Shown here piece after piece: positions 9,731 through 17,876 of a stretch of DNA of 64,000 nt (position 1 is the stretch's first letter; each line of letters starts with the position of its first letter). The notes under the pieces were generated by a model. The model searched no databases and had not been told where the DNA came from. It saw only the letters and a program-made list of their open reading frames with translations. Source of the DNA: Pseudomonas bohemica. Its GTDB lineage: Bacteria > Pseudomonadota > Gammaproteobacteria > Pseudomonadales > Pseudomonadaceae. The translations under genes and the position numbers were made by a program. The stretch covers positions 131,697 to 195,696 of the forward strand of contig NZ_NKHL01000114.1 in the NCBI RefSeq assembly GCF_002934685.1. Reading direction: 5' to 3'.

Positions 9731-12661
9731 ATGCCTTCCATTACTGCGGACATTCCCGATCCAACTGCCGACAGAAAAACCCTTGAAGCCATCGCCAAGA
9801 AACTGGTGGCCAACTGTCCGGACCTGCGCGAATTGGCGCGCGGTGCCGCCCGTGAAATCCTGCGTCAGCACCGGCTCGACTGTCTGGAACCCGATGCCGT
9901 TTACTGGCATCGCTTCGACGTCACCGAAAGCAGTCCGCGAACCTTCAACGGCTGGCGGCACATAGACAAGCCGGTTACATCGTTGACCCTGCCGCAGCTG
10001 GTGATGCACCGCTTCAATGCAACTGATCAGGACAGTGCCGACTCCCTGCAAGCGATGAGCGGGTTCTATACCGCCGGCCCAGACGCCGAGGTCTTCGACG
10101 AAACCAACGAAGTTCGCCTGCTGCCGCAGACAGTGATGAACGCGTTCTGGGCGCTGGACTTCAAGAGCGAATTCACATCCAAGATGAACGCCTTCTGGCG
10201 AGATCGCGCGGACGATTTCAGGACACTGACCAAGGCAAATTTCATCGCCAGGGCCGTGGAGGATCGTCGCAGCGGCACCCTCAACGCCGAGCAATTCAAG
10301 GCGCTCATGGCGGCTGTGGGTCTGGATTCGAGTAAACCGATCTCCCTGGCGATGCTGCAATCCGAAGCCCCGCTCGGAGTCGGGGTCCGTGTCGCGAAAC
10401 TGGACATTGCCGGGTATGAAGCCAGCGACATCCTGCGAATCGTCGAAGACAGCGGTCGGCAATTCCTCTACGTGCCCGGTGAAGTGGATGCCTTCCACGT
10501 TTTCGATACCCCGGACGAATTGCAATGGTGGCTGATGACCCATAGCAATGAGGTCCACAATCGAGCGCAGTTCATGTCACATTTCGCTCTGTGCACCCAC
10601 TCGGAGGGTGATCAGCAGATCGGGCTGAATCATGCACTGGACCTGATGTTCAGCAACTGGGGCCCGCACGCTCATCCGGTGGTTAATCGGGACGATCACG
10701 CCATTGCCGGTGACCCCTTCACCCACCTGCGCGACGCCGCCCGGCTGCGCATGGAGGCCGATGCGCAATTCGCCCTGTACTCCAACAGCGAACTGCGCAA
10801 GCAACTGTGGCTCGGCTACCTGCGAGCATTTGGCCAGACCTTCGGTGCCCTGGCGGCGCTGGACTGGCCGATCGCGTTGGCAGCAGTGGGCGCGGGATTG
10901 GCCGACGTCGGTTTGAGCATCGACCAGGCGATACATGGCCACACCACTGCAGAGCGCAAAAACGGAGTGGTTGGCGCCATCCTCGGCGGCATCGATGTGC
11001 TGTTCGATGGTCTGTTTCTGATGCCGGACACGACGCCGGAGATTGCCGAAATGGCAGTGGAAAGTGAGCCGGTCGCCCTCTCTGACCCTGCGTTGGAAAC
11101 ACCCGCCGCTCCCTTATCCGCGGATCTGCAGCGTACGATGCCGGAGCTGACGTACATCGATGAATCAGCCAACCTGCTGGCGCCGTTCGAAACCAATGAA
11201 GTACGCGAGGACTATCCCGAGCCGCCTACCACAGGCCGGATGCGCAATGTGTACCAGACTGGCCACGGCACGACCCTTATCTTCATCGACGGCATCGGCT
11301 ATCAGGTGCGCTATGTCAATGAGCTCAATAGCTGGGTCATTGTCGATCCGCAGAACCCCTTCTCGTTCCACCGCAACCTGCCTGTCCGCTTGAACGCGGA
11401 CGGGAACTGGGAACCCATCAACCAGGGCCTGCGCGGTGGAGGCGGTGCCGTGCGCAAGTTGTCCGCACGAGGCAATACCGTAGCGCCTGTCAGCGCAGCG
11501 CCACCAAGTCCTTATGACATGCCTCAGGAACTGCGAGAACCGTTGCGCGCCCGGATCGAAAGCCCCAGTAACAAACCTTTCGACGGCGATTATGCTTCGC
11601 TCGATCCAGACAATCCGTTCGAGATTTTCTTCGCCACGCGCCGTCGCCTGCTCAGCGATGCAGATGCCTTTTATGCACATCTGCAAACCCCTGAGCGCCC
11701 GCCGATGCCCGTGATAGCCTCCGAATCGCCGCCCAAATTGGCGCTCAAGCAACTTTACGAGAACGCACCCGGCCTGGTGATCGGTGAAAGTCACAACTGC
11801 GTAGCCAGCAAACAATTTCTGATCGACAACATGGGGCAACTGGCCAGGCAAAATGTCAGGACGCTCTATATGGAGCATCTACTCACCGATTTGCATCAGG
11901 TCGATCTGGACGCCTTCGCCAAGACGGGGATCATGCCGCCCAAGCTCGAGGCGTACTTGCAGTATCTGGACTGGGGCCACCATACCGATACGACCGGGCG
12001 GTACACCTTCCTCAATCTGGTCAAAACGGCCAACAAGTATCGCCTACGCATACGCGCTATCGACTGCATGACCAGTTACCGGGTCGCCGGGATACCCGAC
12101 CCCCACGGCACACTGCGCGAAAAAATGATGAACTACTTCGCCTTTACCGTCATCAACGCCGATCGGACCGCGCTAGGCGGCGGCAAATGGGTGGCGCTGG
12201 TAGGCAATGCACACGCGAACACCTTCAATCAGGTCGCCGGTGTGGCAGAACTCGAGGGTGTCATCGGCCTACGCATCATCGACGTCAATCCCGGCGAGGC
12301 AGCAGGTTTCGATCCGGACCCAGGAGAAGACATGAACAACGCGGTGGGCATACCCGCCGGGCGAGTCAAAAGTGACTTCAGGCTGCGGATGCCAGTTATC
12401 GGACGCAGAACACACCTCGTGGAAGCACCGGGCTTGCTGGACGCCCAGCTACGTCATCCGGGCGACTTCACCATTATGCAAACAGGCGACTCTCCCGAAC
12501 TCATCCACCGCAACCGCGACGGCTTCCTCGCCTACACGCCCATCAGAAGGGATGGCGCCCAGCTCTATGTTCAACGCTCCGACTGGCCGATGGTAAGCGG
12601 CCGGCGCTTCGACAACCTCGTCGAACTGTCGGCGGCCCTGAAACTGACAGGATTAAAGTAG
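9731..12661 (+). CDS. Large toxin-like protein with C-terminal Tiki/ChaN-like domain
   Basis: A 976-residue protein starting at ATG 9731 behind an AAGGA site (MPSITADIPDP...). It has no signal peptide. The N-terminal 400 residues resemble the large 'dermonecrotic toxin-like' N-terminal region common in Pseudomonas polymorphic toxins. Around residues 390-440 there is a Gly/Ala-rich hydrophobic stretch (IALAAVGAGLADVGLSIDQA) that could insert in a membrane. From about residue 670 a Tiki/TraB/ChaN-like fold is suggested by spaced motifs GESH (residues 685-688), MEH (E715) and GNAH (H828), the Glu/His pattern of this metal-binding superfamily. No T6SS, Rhs or immunity partner is adjacent. Role as a toxin is inferred; delivery route is unknown. 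Confidence 0.65.
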   Translation: MPSITADIPDPTADRKTLEAIAKKLVANCPDLRELARGAAREILRQHRLDCLEPDAVYWHRFDVTESSPRTFNGWRHIDKPVTSLTLPQLVMHRFNATDQDSADSLQAMSGFYTAGPDAEVFDETNEVRLLPQTVMNAFWALDFKSEFTSKMNAFWRDRADDFRTLTKANFIARAVEDRRSGTLNAEQFKALMAAVGLDSSKPISLAMLQSEAPLGVGVRVAKLDIAGYEASDILRIVEDSGRQFLYVPGEVDAFHVFDTPDELQWWLMTHSNEVHNRAQFMSHFALCTHSEGDQQIGLNHALDLMFSNWGPHAHPVVNRDDHAIAGDPFTHLRDAARLRMEADAQFALYSNSELRKQLWLGYLRAFGQTFGALAALDWPIALAAVGAGLADVGLSIDQAIHGHTTAERKNGVVGAILGGIDVLFDGLFLMPDTTPEIAEMAVESEPVALSDPALETPAAPLSADLQRTMPELTYIDESANLLAPFETNEVREDYPEPPTTGRMRNVYQTGHGTTLIFIDGIGYQVRYVNELNSWVIVDPQNPFSFHRNLPVRLNADGNWEPINQGLRGGGGAVRKLSARGNTVAPVSAAPPSPYDMPQELREPLRARIESPSNKPFDGDYASLDPDNPFEIFFATRRRLLSDADAFYAHLQTPERPPMPVIASESPPKLALKQLYENAPGLVIGESHNCVASKQFLIDNMGQLARQNVRTLYMEHLLTDLHQVDLDAFAKTGIMPPKLEAYLQYLDWGHHTDTTGRYTFLNLVKTANKYRLRIRAIDCMTSYRVAGIPDPHGTLREKMMNYFAFTVINADRTALGGGKWVALVGNAHANTFNQVAGVAELEGVIGLRIIDVNPGEAAGFDPDPGEDMNNAVGIPAGRVKSDFRLRMPVIGRRTHLVEAPGLLDAQLRHPGDFTIMQTGDSPELIHRNRDGFLAYTPIRRDGAQLYVQRSDWPMVSGRRFDNLVELSAALKLTGLK

Positions 12662-12676
12662 ATCGCCCGAAACGAC

Positions 12677-12714
12677 GAAGCCGAATGCGCCTTGTAAAGG
12701 CGACATCCGGCTTC
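12677..12714. terminator. Stem-loop after the toxin gene, possible terminator
   Basis: GAAGCCGAATGCGCC pairs with GGCGACATCCGGCTTC around a 7-base loop, starting 16 bases after the toxin stop. There is no T-run after the stem, so intrinsic termination is uncertain. Confidence 0.4.
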
Positions 12715-12887
12715 GGACGGGAATGGCTGAAGTCTCGGTGAGGCTTCAACTGCGTTTCATGATCATTCCACTCAATTATCAATAGACGCTTTCATGCCAG
12801 TAATTTACAGGTTTTAAAGGCACCTCTAATTTTAAAACCATGAAAAATACCATGAGGATGAAGTTCCTCTCCGAGGGATTGTATCGC

Positions 12888-13060
12888 TTAGGAAAGTACG
12901 CCTTCCAAGGCACCGGCTTTGCCCTCCCCTTTTTTCGATTCCAGCACGCGGTAGGCGTGGCTGATATCGTGATCCAGATAGAGCATGTTGTCCTTCACCA
13001 CGTCCCGGGCTTCACAGCGGGTCACCCCCCGTCGGTCATTTCTATCAGCACCGGCTCACC
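12888..13060 (-). pseudogene. Short open fragment, unrecognised
   Basis: On the minus strand a frame of about 55 codons ends at TAA 12888-12890 and encodes VVKDNMLYLDHDISHAYRVL and a Lys/Gly-rich tail. It looks like coding sequence rather than random DNA but has no clear start or ribosome site, and an in-frame stop lies just upstream near 13068. It sits among insertion-sequence debris and is probably the 3' end of a lost gene. I do not recognise the family. Confidence 0.3.
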
Positions 13061-13204
13061 ACCCCCCTTCGGCTACGGCCAGGAAGCAGCGAAGATGCCG
13101 AAGATCCATCGCTTGTTATCGCCAGAGCAGGATTGACCCAGTTGCCGAAACTTTACTGACCCAGGCTCCTAACTTGGGGAACATTACCAGTGCTGGAATT
13201 TTCA

Positions 13205-13453
13205 CCGATCGGTGTTGGGTCAGTGTGGCATCGGCCACTGGGTCAATTCGGCGCCAGCGCCAACAGGCTATACAAGACTGAGCTGATTTACCGTCAGTCC
13301 TAGAAGAGTCGAGAAGCGGTTAAGATGGCGACCCTGGACTGGGTGCACTGGAACAACCATCAGCGCCTACTGAGGTCAATCGGGTATATACCGCCTGCAG
13401 AGGCTGAGGCAAACTTCCACCAGCAACAAGCAGGTCAGGCCATGGCAGCCTGA
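13205..13453 (+). pseudogene. IS3-family transposase (OrfB) 3' remnant
   Basis: The frame reads NRLYKTELIYRQS, a TAG stop at 13301-13303, then KSREAVKMATLDWVHWNNHQ, RLLRSIGYIPPAEAEANF and a stop at 13451-13453. This is the C-terminal end of the DDE integrase core of IS3-family OrfB (consensus NGLYKTELIHR..., W.HWYNHQRLL, IGYIPPAEAE). The upstream part is degenerate, an in-frame stop is present, and no N-terminal half is found. The sequence after the stop up to about 13490 probably includes the old right end of the element. Confidence 0.8.
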
Positions 13454-13574
13454 CTTAAACGAAACGGCCTCCACGAAACCCAGGGCGATTCAGCCCCCTT
13501 CATGCCGGGCTCGGTAGTCAAGATCTGAGTATTTATCTCAATAACACGTTCAAATGGAAAGAAGATCAATTCCA

Positions 13575-13980
13575 TTACATGTCAGCCAATTTCTGAAAGG
13601 TCTTCTTGTGCGTCCTAAGAACGAGCTTGGTTTCTGAACAAACGATCTGCCTACCCGAGTCGTCACCCAAGTCCAGCTTCTTGACGGCTTTAACTTTAGG
13701 CCTCTCTACTATGGATACGCCAGAGGTGTTCAGCCTGTGGTTAATGACTTTAGTACCCCAAACGGCTTGATCAATTTCTGCTCTCACGGTAGCACACTGA
13801 GAGGCAAGATTCACCGAGCTGTCGATAGCATCGTACGCCGCTTGCCGATTGGTATCAGTGTCGCGCCAGCGCCCAACTCAGCATCAGTCATTGATGACAG
13901 AAAAGGCGTCTGCAGCAGTAGTGCATCGATGCGTTCAATCACGCTCGCCTCAGGCGAACGCCGTAACGGCTCTCAAATCA
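13575..13980 (-). pseudogene. Frameshifted small gene, family not recognised
   Basis: Two minus-strand frames appear to join into one protein. The first (about 13969 to 13811) reads VIERIDALLLQTPFLSSMTD and AELGAGATLIPIGKR before running to a stop; the second (open from about 13877 to 13575) reads AAYDAIDSSVNLASQ, WGTKVINHRLNTSGVSIVER and VCSETKLVLRTHKKTFQKL. They overlap near GKR/RQAAYDAID, which would be continuous after a small shift. The second part has the look of a real beta-rich domain. Neither has a convincing ribosome site. Likely a decayed accessory gene; function unknown. Confidence 0.35.
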
Positions 13981-14176
13981 CATTCGTATCTGGATACGAT
14001 CATTGAAAGGTCACTGTCCGGAGGGCGTCTGGTCGAACGAACTGTCAAAGGCAGTAAACTCCTCATCCGTCAGCTTGGCCTTGCACCCCACGTCGGCCAG
14101 CAGCGAACCAGCTTGCCCCCTGGCGGTTTCACCGTAGACATTCAAAATGTCTCGGATCTCGGCCTGAAAATGAGTT

Positions 14177-14204
14177 GGAACCAAGTAGACCGAAGGACCA
14201 CACA
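14177..14204 (+). promoter_or_regulatory. Hrp box (HrpL sigma-factor promoter)
   Basis: GGAACC at 14177-14182, exactly 15 bases, then CCACACA at 14198-14204. This matches the HrpL consensus GGAACC-N15/16-CCACNNA at every defined position. It ends 75 bases before the effector start codon on the same strand. Confidence 0.93.
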
Positions 14205-14279
14205 TCAAGCACCACCCAATTAATTGGGTCATTTCTGTGCAAGGCAGCACTCCACCTGGCAACGATAAGAAGGCACGAT

Positions 14280-15785
14280 ATGGTCAATTCAATCGGATCC
14301 CCTGCTTTACAACTGCAACCGATCCGGGATGCTCACGCGTCCAGCGCAGCCCAGGGCTCACAACCATCTCAAGCGCCGACACAGGTAAGGGAGATCACAG
14401 ATCTTAGAGAACGCGCCAATGTCCATGGCTATATGCGGGAGATCTTCGCGCATCACGAGAAACGGGCCAGCCACGGAGCTGGAGCCGACGAGGTTCGGGC
14501 GGTTCATACGCATAACGCCCGCATCAGGGCGCTTGCCGACAGTCGTGCCGACAGGCTGTTGCGGGAGGGTGAGGATGAAGCAGCCATTCGCAAGACAATG
14601 GATAGCGCGCATCGTTTGGATCGTTACGCCACGACCGGAACTGCGCTCGTGGGTGGGTTGCCCTTCAGCGGGGTAGTGGCGGCTCAATTCGCCAAGCCGG
14701 AAATCGTCAGCAAGCCCACGCAGTACCTGTTCGGCGAGATAGAGAACGCTGTGACCAAGGCTGCAGCGGAGGGAGGCGTCGGAGGTATGGAAGCTCATTT
14801 CCCTGACGAGTTCTTCCAGCGGATATTTCAGGAAGCGAAGGACAACTCATTCTTCCTGAAAGCGCCCGTTGATAAATTACACGACGTCATGGTTGATTCA
14901 TTCAATGAGAAACATCCTGGCAGGCTACAGGAAGCCATGGAAGACGCACGCCAGATTCAAACGTATCTCATGCGTGCGGTGGCGACAAACGTAACGTCCT
15001 TCGTGTTGACTGCCACCAACAATTCGCAACATGTCGAGACCTTCAACAAGTTTGCGGTGCCCCTTGGTAATTATGTGGCTGGTCTTGCTACGGCGCACCT
15101 CAAGCACAGCGCTCAGAATGGACGATACGAACGCGGCGAGGCGCTGCTGTTTGGGCTGAAGGATGCCGAGCCCAAGGCCAATTTCGATGAGGAAGAAGAT
15201 TGGCTCAGTGTCTACAAGGCGGCGAAAACCGGCAACATACTGTCTGCCATCGGGCACGGTGGTGAGCGCTTGGGCAATATGTTGCTTGGCGCCACGTCCA
15301 ATAGTCTTGACGCTTTCGGCAAGGCCCTCACCAGTGCCAACAGCATTGGGGGTGGATATATCGGACTTGGGGCAACCTTCGCAGCCCGCGGGGCCGCGCA
15401 GCAATACGCCACGAACCTGGTATCTGGTGCGGCGGTGAAGTCGGCGGTCGGTGGAACCGTCAATACCATCGGAACGGCGACCGCTTTCGGTATATGGGCC
15501 TTTGTTGCGTCGTTGTCGAGCAAGCTGTCAGATGAGGGCAAAGCATGGCTGAGCGACAACAAACATGCCGCTCCAAAGGCGGCTGTCAAGGATGGGGTCA
15601 ACGCCACTCGCACCTATCTCAGTGAGCAAATCCAGAACGGCCTCAGCGGCGTGAACACTCTTCGCCAGCGCATTCGTCAGCCAAGGCCGCAACCTGATGA
15701 CCTGGAAGCCCAAGTTGGTGGCAGCGCCACTGCAATGCGTAATTTAGGGGGGAACACTGCCGCAAACACCGCAGAGGGAGCCTGA
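14280..15785 (+). CDS. hopAA1: Type III secretion effector, HopAA1 family
   Basis: A 501-residue protein (MVNSIGSPALQLQPIRDAHA...), start behind AAGAAGG; the longer frame from 14175 begins inside the Hrp box and is rejected. The first 50 residues are Ser/Gln-rich with no acidic residue in the first 12, as in P. syringae type III signals. Several blocks match my memory of HopAA1: HNARIRALADSRADRL followed by EGEDEAAI, LDRYATT, ALLFGLKDAEPKA, EEDWLSVYKA, and two Gly/Ala-rich hydrophobic stretches in the last third. HopAA1 is known as a conserved-effector-locus protein acting redundantly in virulence. Here it lies between a toxin gene plus IS debris and guaA, away from that locus. No chaperone gene is adjacent. 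Family assignment from memory, not alignment. Confidence 0.82.
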   Translation: MVNSIGSPALQLQPIRDAHASSAAQGSQPSQAPTQVREITDLRERANVHGYMREIFAHHEKRASHGAGADEVRAVHTHNARIRALADSRADRLLREGEDEAAIRKTMDSAHRLDRYATTGTALVGGLPFSGVVAAQFAKPEIVSKPTQYLFGEIENAVTKAAAEGGVGGMEAHFPDEFFQRIFQEAKDNSFFLKAPVDKLHDVMVDSFNEKHPGRLQEAMEDARQIQTYLMRAVATNVTSFVLTATNNSQHVETFNKFAVPLGNYVAGLATAHLKHSAQNGRYERGEALLFGLKDAEPKANFDEEEDWLSVYKAAKTGNILSAIGHGGERLGNMLLGATSNSLDAFGKALTSANSIGGGYIGLGATFAARGAAQQYATNLVSGAAVKSAVGGTVNTIGTATAFGIWAFVASLSSKLSDEGKAWLSDNKHAAPKAAVKDGVNATRTYLSEQIQNGLSGVNTLRQRIRQPRPQPDDLEAQVGGSATAMRNLGGNTAANTAEGA

Positions 15786-16198
15786 CTACTGTGGGACCGG
15801 CTAGGAACCCGCTGGCCTCGCATACTCCGCGGCGCGTGTATCAGGATACCGTGCACCTGCCGCGAGAAGTTTCCGTGAATCGCCCCGGGTTACGTGGAGG
15901 GTTATTCGAAGAACACTGAAGGAATTTCGCACCAAATATTTCCCCTTTCAGGGAGCAAATAGCTTGCACAGCGTGAGCCGTGTGTTGTCGCTAAATCTGA
16001 ACTCCCGAAAGCCGTAACATCCTCTGAACTGCGAAGCACCCTCGATACCATGTCGGCATCAACCAATCGAACATGGTATCGGTATAACTGGCTGAAGATG
16101 CCTGCGCTGCGCACCACGACCAACGCCATTAATGACGTAGAAACCCACGTAAATATTTTATAATATTTACTTTAAAATCAAATGGTTAAGAATAAAAC
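15786..16198. other. Gene-poor stretch between effector and guaA
   Basis: No supported gene. The only frame of any length is a 75-codon minus-strand one (15902-16129) without a ribosome site. An A+T-rich perfect palindrome, TAAATATT-TTAT-AATATTTA, lies at 16150-16169 just past the guaA stop. The A+T content of the last 60 bases is well above its surroundings, compatible with an island border. Confidence 0.5.
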
Positions 16199-17776
16199 CT
16201 ACTCCCACTCAATCGTCGCAGGCGGCTTGCTCGACACGTCATAAGTCACGCGGGAGATGCCTTCGATTTCGTTGATGATGCGGCCGCTGACGGTTTCCAG
16301 CAGTTCATAAGGCAGATGCGCCCACCGCGCGGTCATGAAGTCGATGGTTTCTACGGCGCGCAGTGCTACGACCCAGGCGTAACGACGGCCATCACCTACC
16401 ACGCCAACCGATTTGACCGGCTGGAACACGACGAACGCCTGACTGACCTTGTGGTACCAGTCGGCTTTGCGCAGCTCTTCGATGAAGATGTGGTCGGCGC
16501 GACGCAGCAGGTCGGCGTACTCTTTCTTCACTTCGCCGAGGATACGAACGCCCAGGCCCGGACCTGGGAACGGGTGACGGTAGACCATGTCGTACGGCAG
16601 GCCCAGTTCCAGGCCCAGACGACGGACTTCGTCCTTGAACAGTTCGCGCAATGGCTCGACCAGTTTCAGGTTCATCTCTTCCGGCAGGCCGCCCACGTTG
16701 TGGTGCGACTTGATCACGTGAGCCTTGCCGCTTTTGGCGCCAGCGGACTCGATCACGTCAGGGTAGATGGTGCCCTGGGCCAGGTATTTGATGTTGTGCA
16801 GCTTGTTCGACTCAGCATCGAACACGTCGATGAAGGTGCGGCCGATGATTTTGCGCTTCTTCTCCGGGTCGCTTTCGCCGGCCAGGTTGTCGAGGAACTG
16901 AGCCTCGGCATTGGCGCGGATCACCTTGACGCCCATGTTCTCCGCGAACATGGCCATTACTTGCTCGCCTTCATGCAGACGCAGCAGACCATTGTCGACG
17001 AAGACGCAGGTCAACTGATCGCCGATAGCTTTGTGCAACAGGGCAGCAACCACCGAAGAGTCAACACCGCCGGACAAGCCCAGCAGCACGTTGTCGGTAC
17101 CGACCTGGGCACGCACCTGAGCGATGGCGTCTTCAGCGATCTTCGACGGCGTCCACAACGCTTCACAGCCACAGATGTCGAGGATGAAGCGTGACAGGAT
17201 GCGACCGCCCTGTTTGGTGTGGGTCACTTCCGGGTGGAACTGCACGCCGTAATAGCCGCGGGTGTCGTCGGCCATGCCGGCGATCGGGCAGCTAGGGGTA
17301 CTGGCCAGGACGTGAAATTCGGCAGGCAATTTGGTGACCTTGTCGCCGTGGCTCATCCATACGTCCAGACCGAACAGGCCGTCGGCATCGATATGGTCTT
17401 CGATACCATCGAGCAGGCGGCTCTTGCCGACGACATCGACGCGGGCATAACCGAACTCACGCAACTCGGAACCTTCGACCTTGCCGCCCAACTGCTCGGC
17501 CATGGTTTGCATGCCGTAGCAGATACCGAAGACCGGAACGCCCAGGTCGAATACGGCCTGCGGACACCGTGGGCTGTCGGCGATGTGCACGGACTCGGGG
17601 CCACCGGCGAGGATGACGCCTTTTGGAGCGAATTCGCGAATCGCTTCGTCGTCCATGTCGAACGGGTGCAGCTCGCAATACACACCGATCTCACGTACGC
17701 GACGGGCGATCAGTTGGGTGTACTGGGAACCGAAGTCCAGGATAAGGATGCGGTGGGCGTGAATGTCGAGGGCCAT
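16199..17776 (-). CDS. guaA: GMP synthase (glutamine-hydrolysing)
   Basis: Amidates XMP to GMP with glutamine and ATP. 525 residues, usual length. N-terminal class I glutaminase with nucleophile in GICYGMQ and His in VQFHPEV; ATP-pyrophosphatase P-loop LLGLSGGVDSSVVAALL; C-terminal dimerisation domain ending IEWE. Downstream of guaB on the same strand with 100 bases between, the standard guaBA order. Confidence 0.98.
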   Translation of the reverse strand: MALDIHAHRILILDFGSQYTQLIARRVREIGVYCELHPFDMDDEAIREFAPKGVILAGGPESVHIADSPRCPQAVFDLGVPVFGICYGMQTMAEQLGGKVEGSELREFGYARVDVVGKSRLLDGIEDHIDADGLFGLDVWMSHGDKVTKLPAEFHVLASTPSCPIAGMADDTRGYYGVQFHPEVTHTKQGGRILSRFILDICGCEALWTPSKIAEDAIAQVRAQVGTDNVLLGLSGGVDSSVVAALLHKAIGDQLTCVFVDNGLLRLHEGEQVMAMFAENMGVKVIRANAEAQFLDNLAGESDPEKKRKIIGRTFIDVFDAESNKLHNIKYLAQGTIYPDVIESAGAKSGKAHVIKSHHNVGGLPEEMNLKLVEPLRELFKDEVRRLGLELGLPYDMVYRHPFPGPGLGVRILGEVKKEYADLLRRADHIFIEELRKADWYHKVSQAFVVFQPVKSVGVVGDGRRYAWVVALRAVETIDFMTARWAHLPYELLETVSGRIINEIEGISRVTYDVSSKPPATIEWE

Positions 17777-17805
17777 GAGTCATTCTCGTCGAAAATCAGA
17801 AACAA

Positions 17806-17832
17806 GACGGGGCTGTGTGGAACAGCCCCGCT
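17806..17832. other. Stem-loop between guaB and guaA
   Basis: CGGGGCTGT and ACAGCCCCG form a 9-bp stem with a 5-base loop between the guaB stop and guaA start. There is no T-run on the guaBA strand. It may tune the guaB:guaA ratio by RNA stability or attenuation; this is inference. Confidence 0.4.
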
Positions 17833-17876
17833 ACAAAATTCTTGGGAAGCGCCTGGGCAATCAGGCGCTTTCCAGA

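Noticed and set aside
12840..13136. 98-codon plus-strand frame in the debris region
   Set aside because: No ribosome site; runs across unrelated fragments and opposes the better-looking minus-strand piece.
14011..14262. 83-codon minus-strand frame upstream of the effector
   Set aside because: It overlaps the Hrp box antisense, has no clear ribosome site and no recognised family; could be residual coding DNA but is not supported.
14175..14279. Upstream in-frame start for the effector (ATG 14175)
   Set aside because: It overlaps the Hrp box and lacks a ribosome site; ATG 14280 has AAGAAGG at suitable distance.
15902..16129. 75-codon minus-strand frame between effector and guaA
   Set aside because: No ribosome site, no recognisable motif, mixed codon use.
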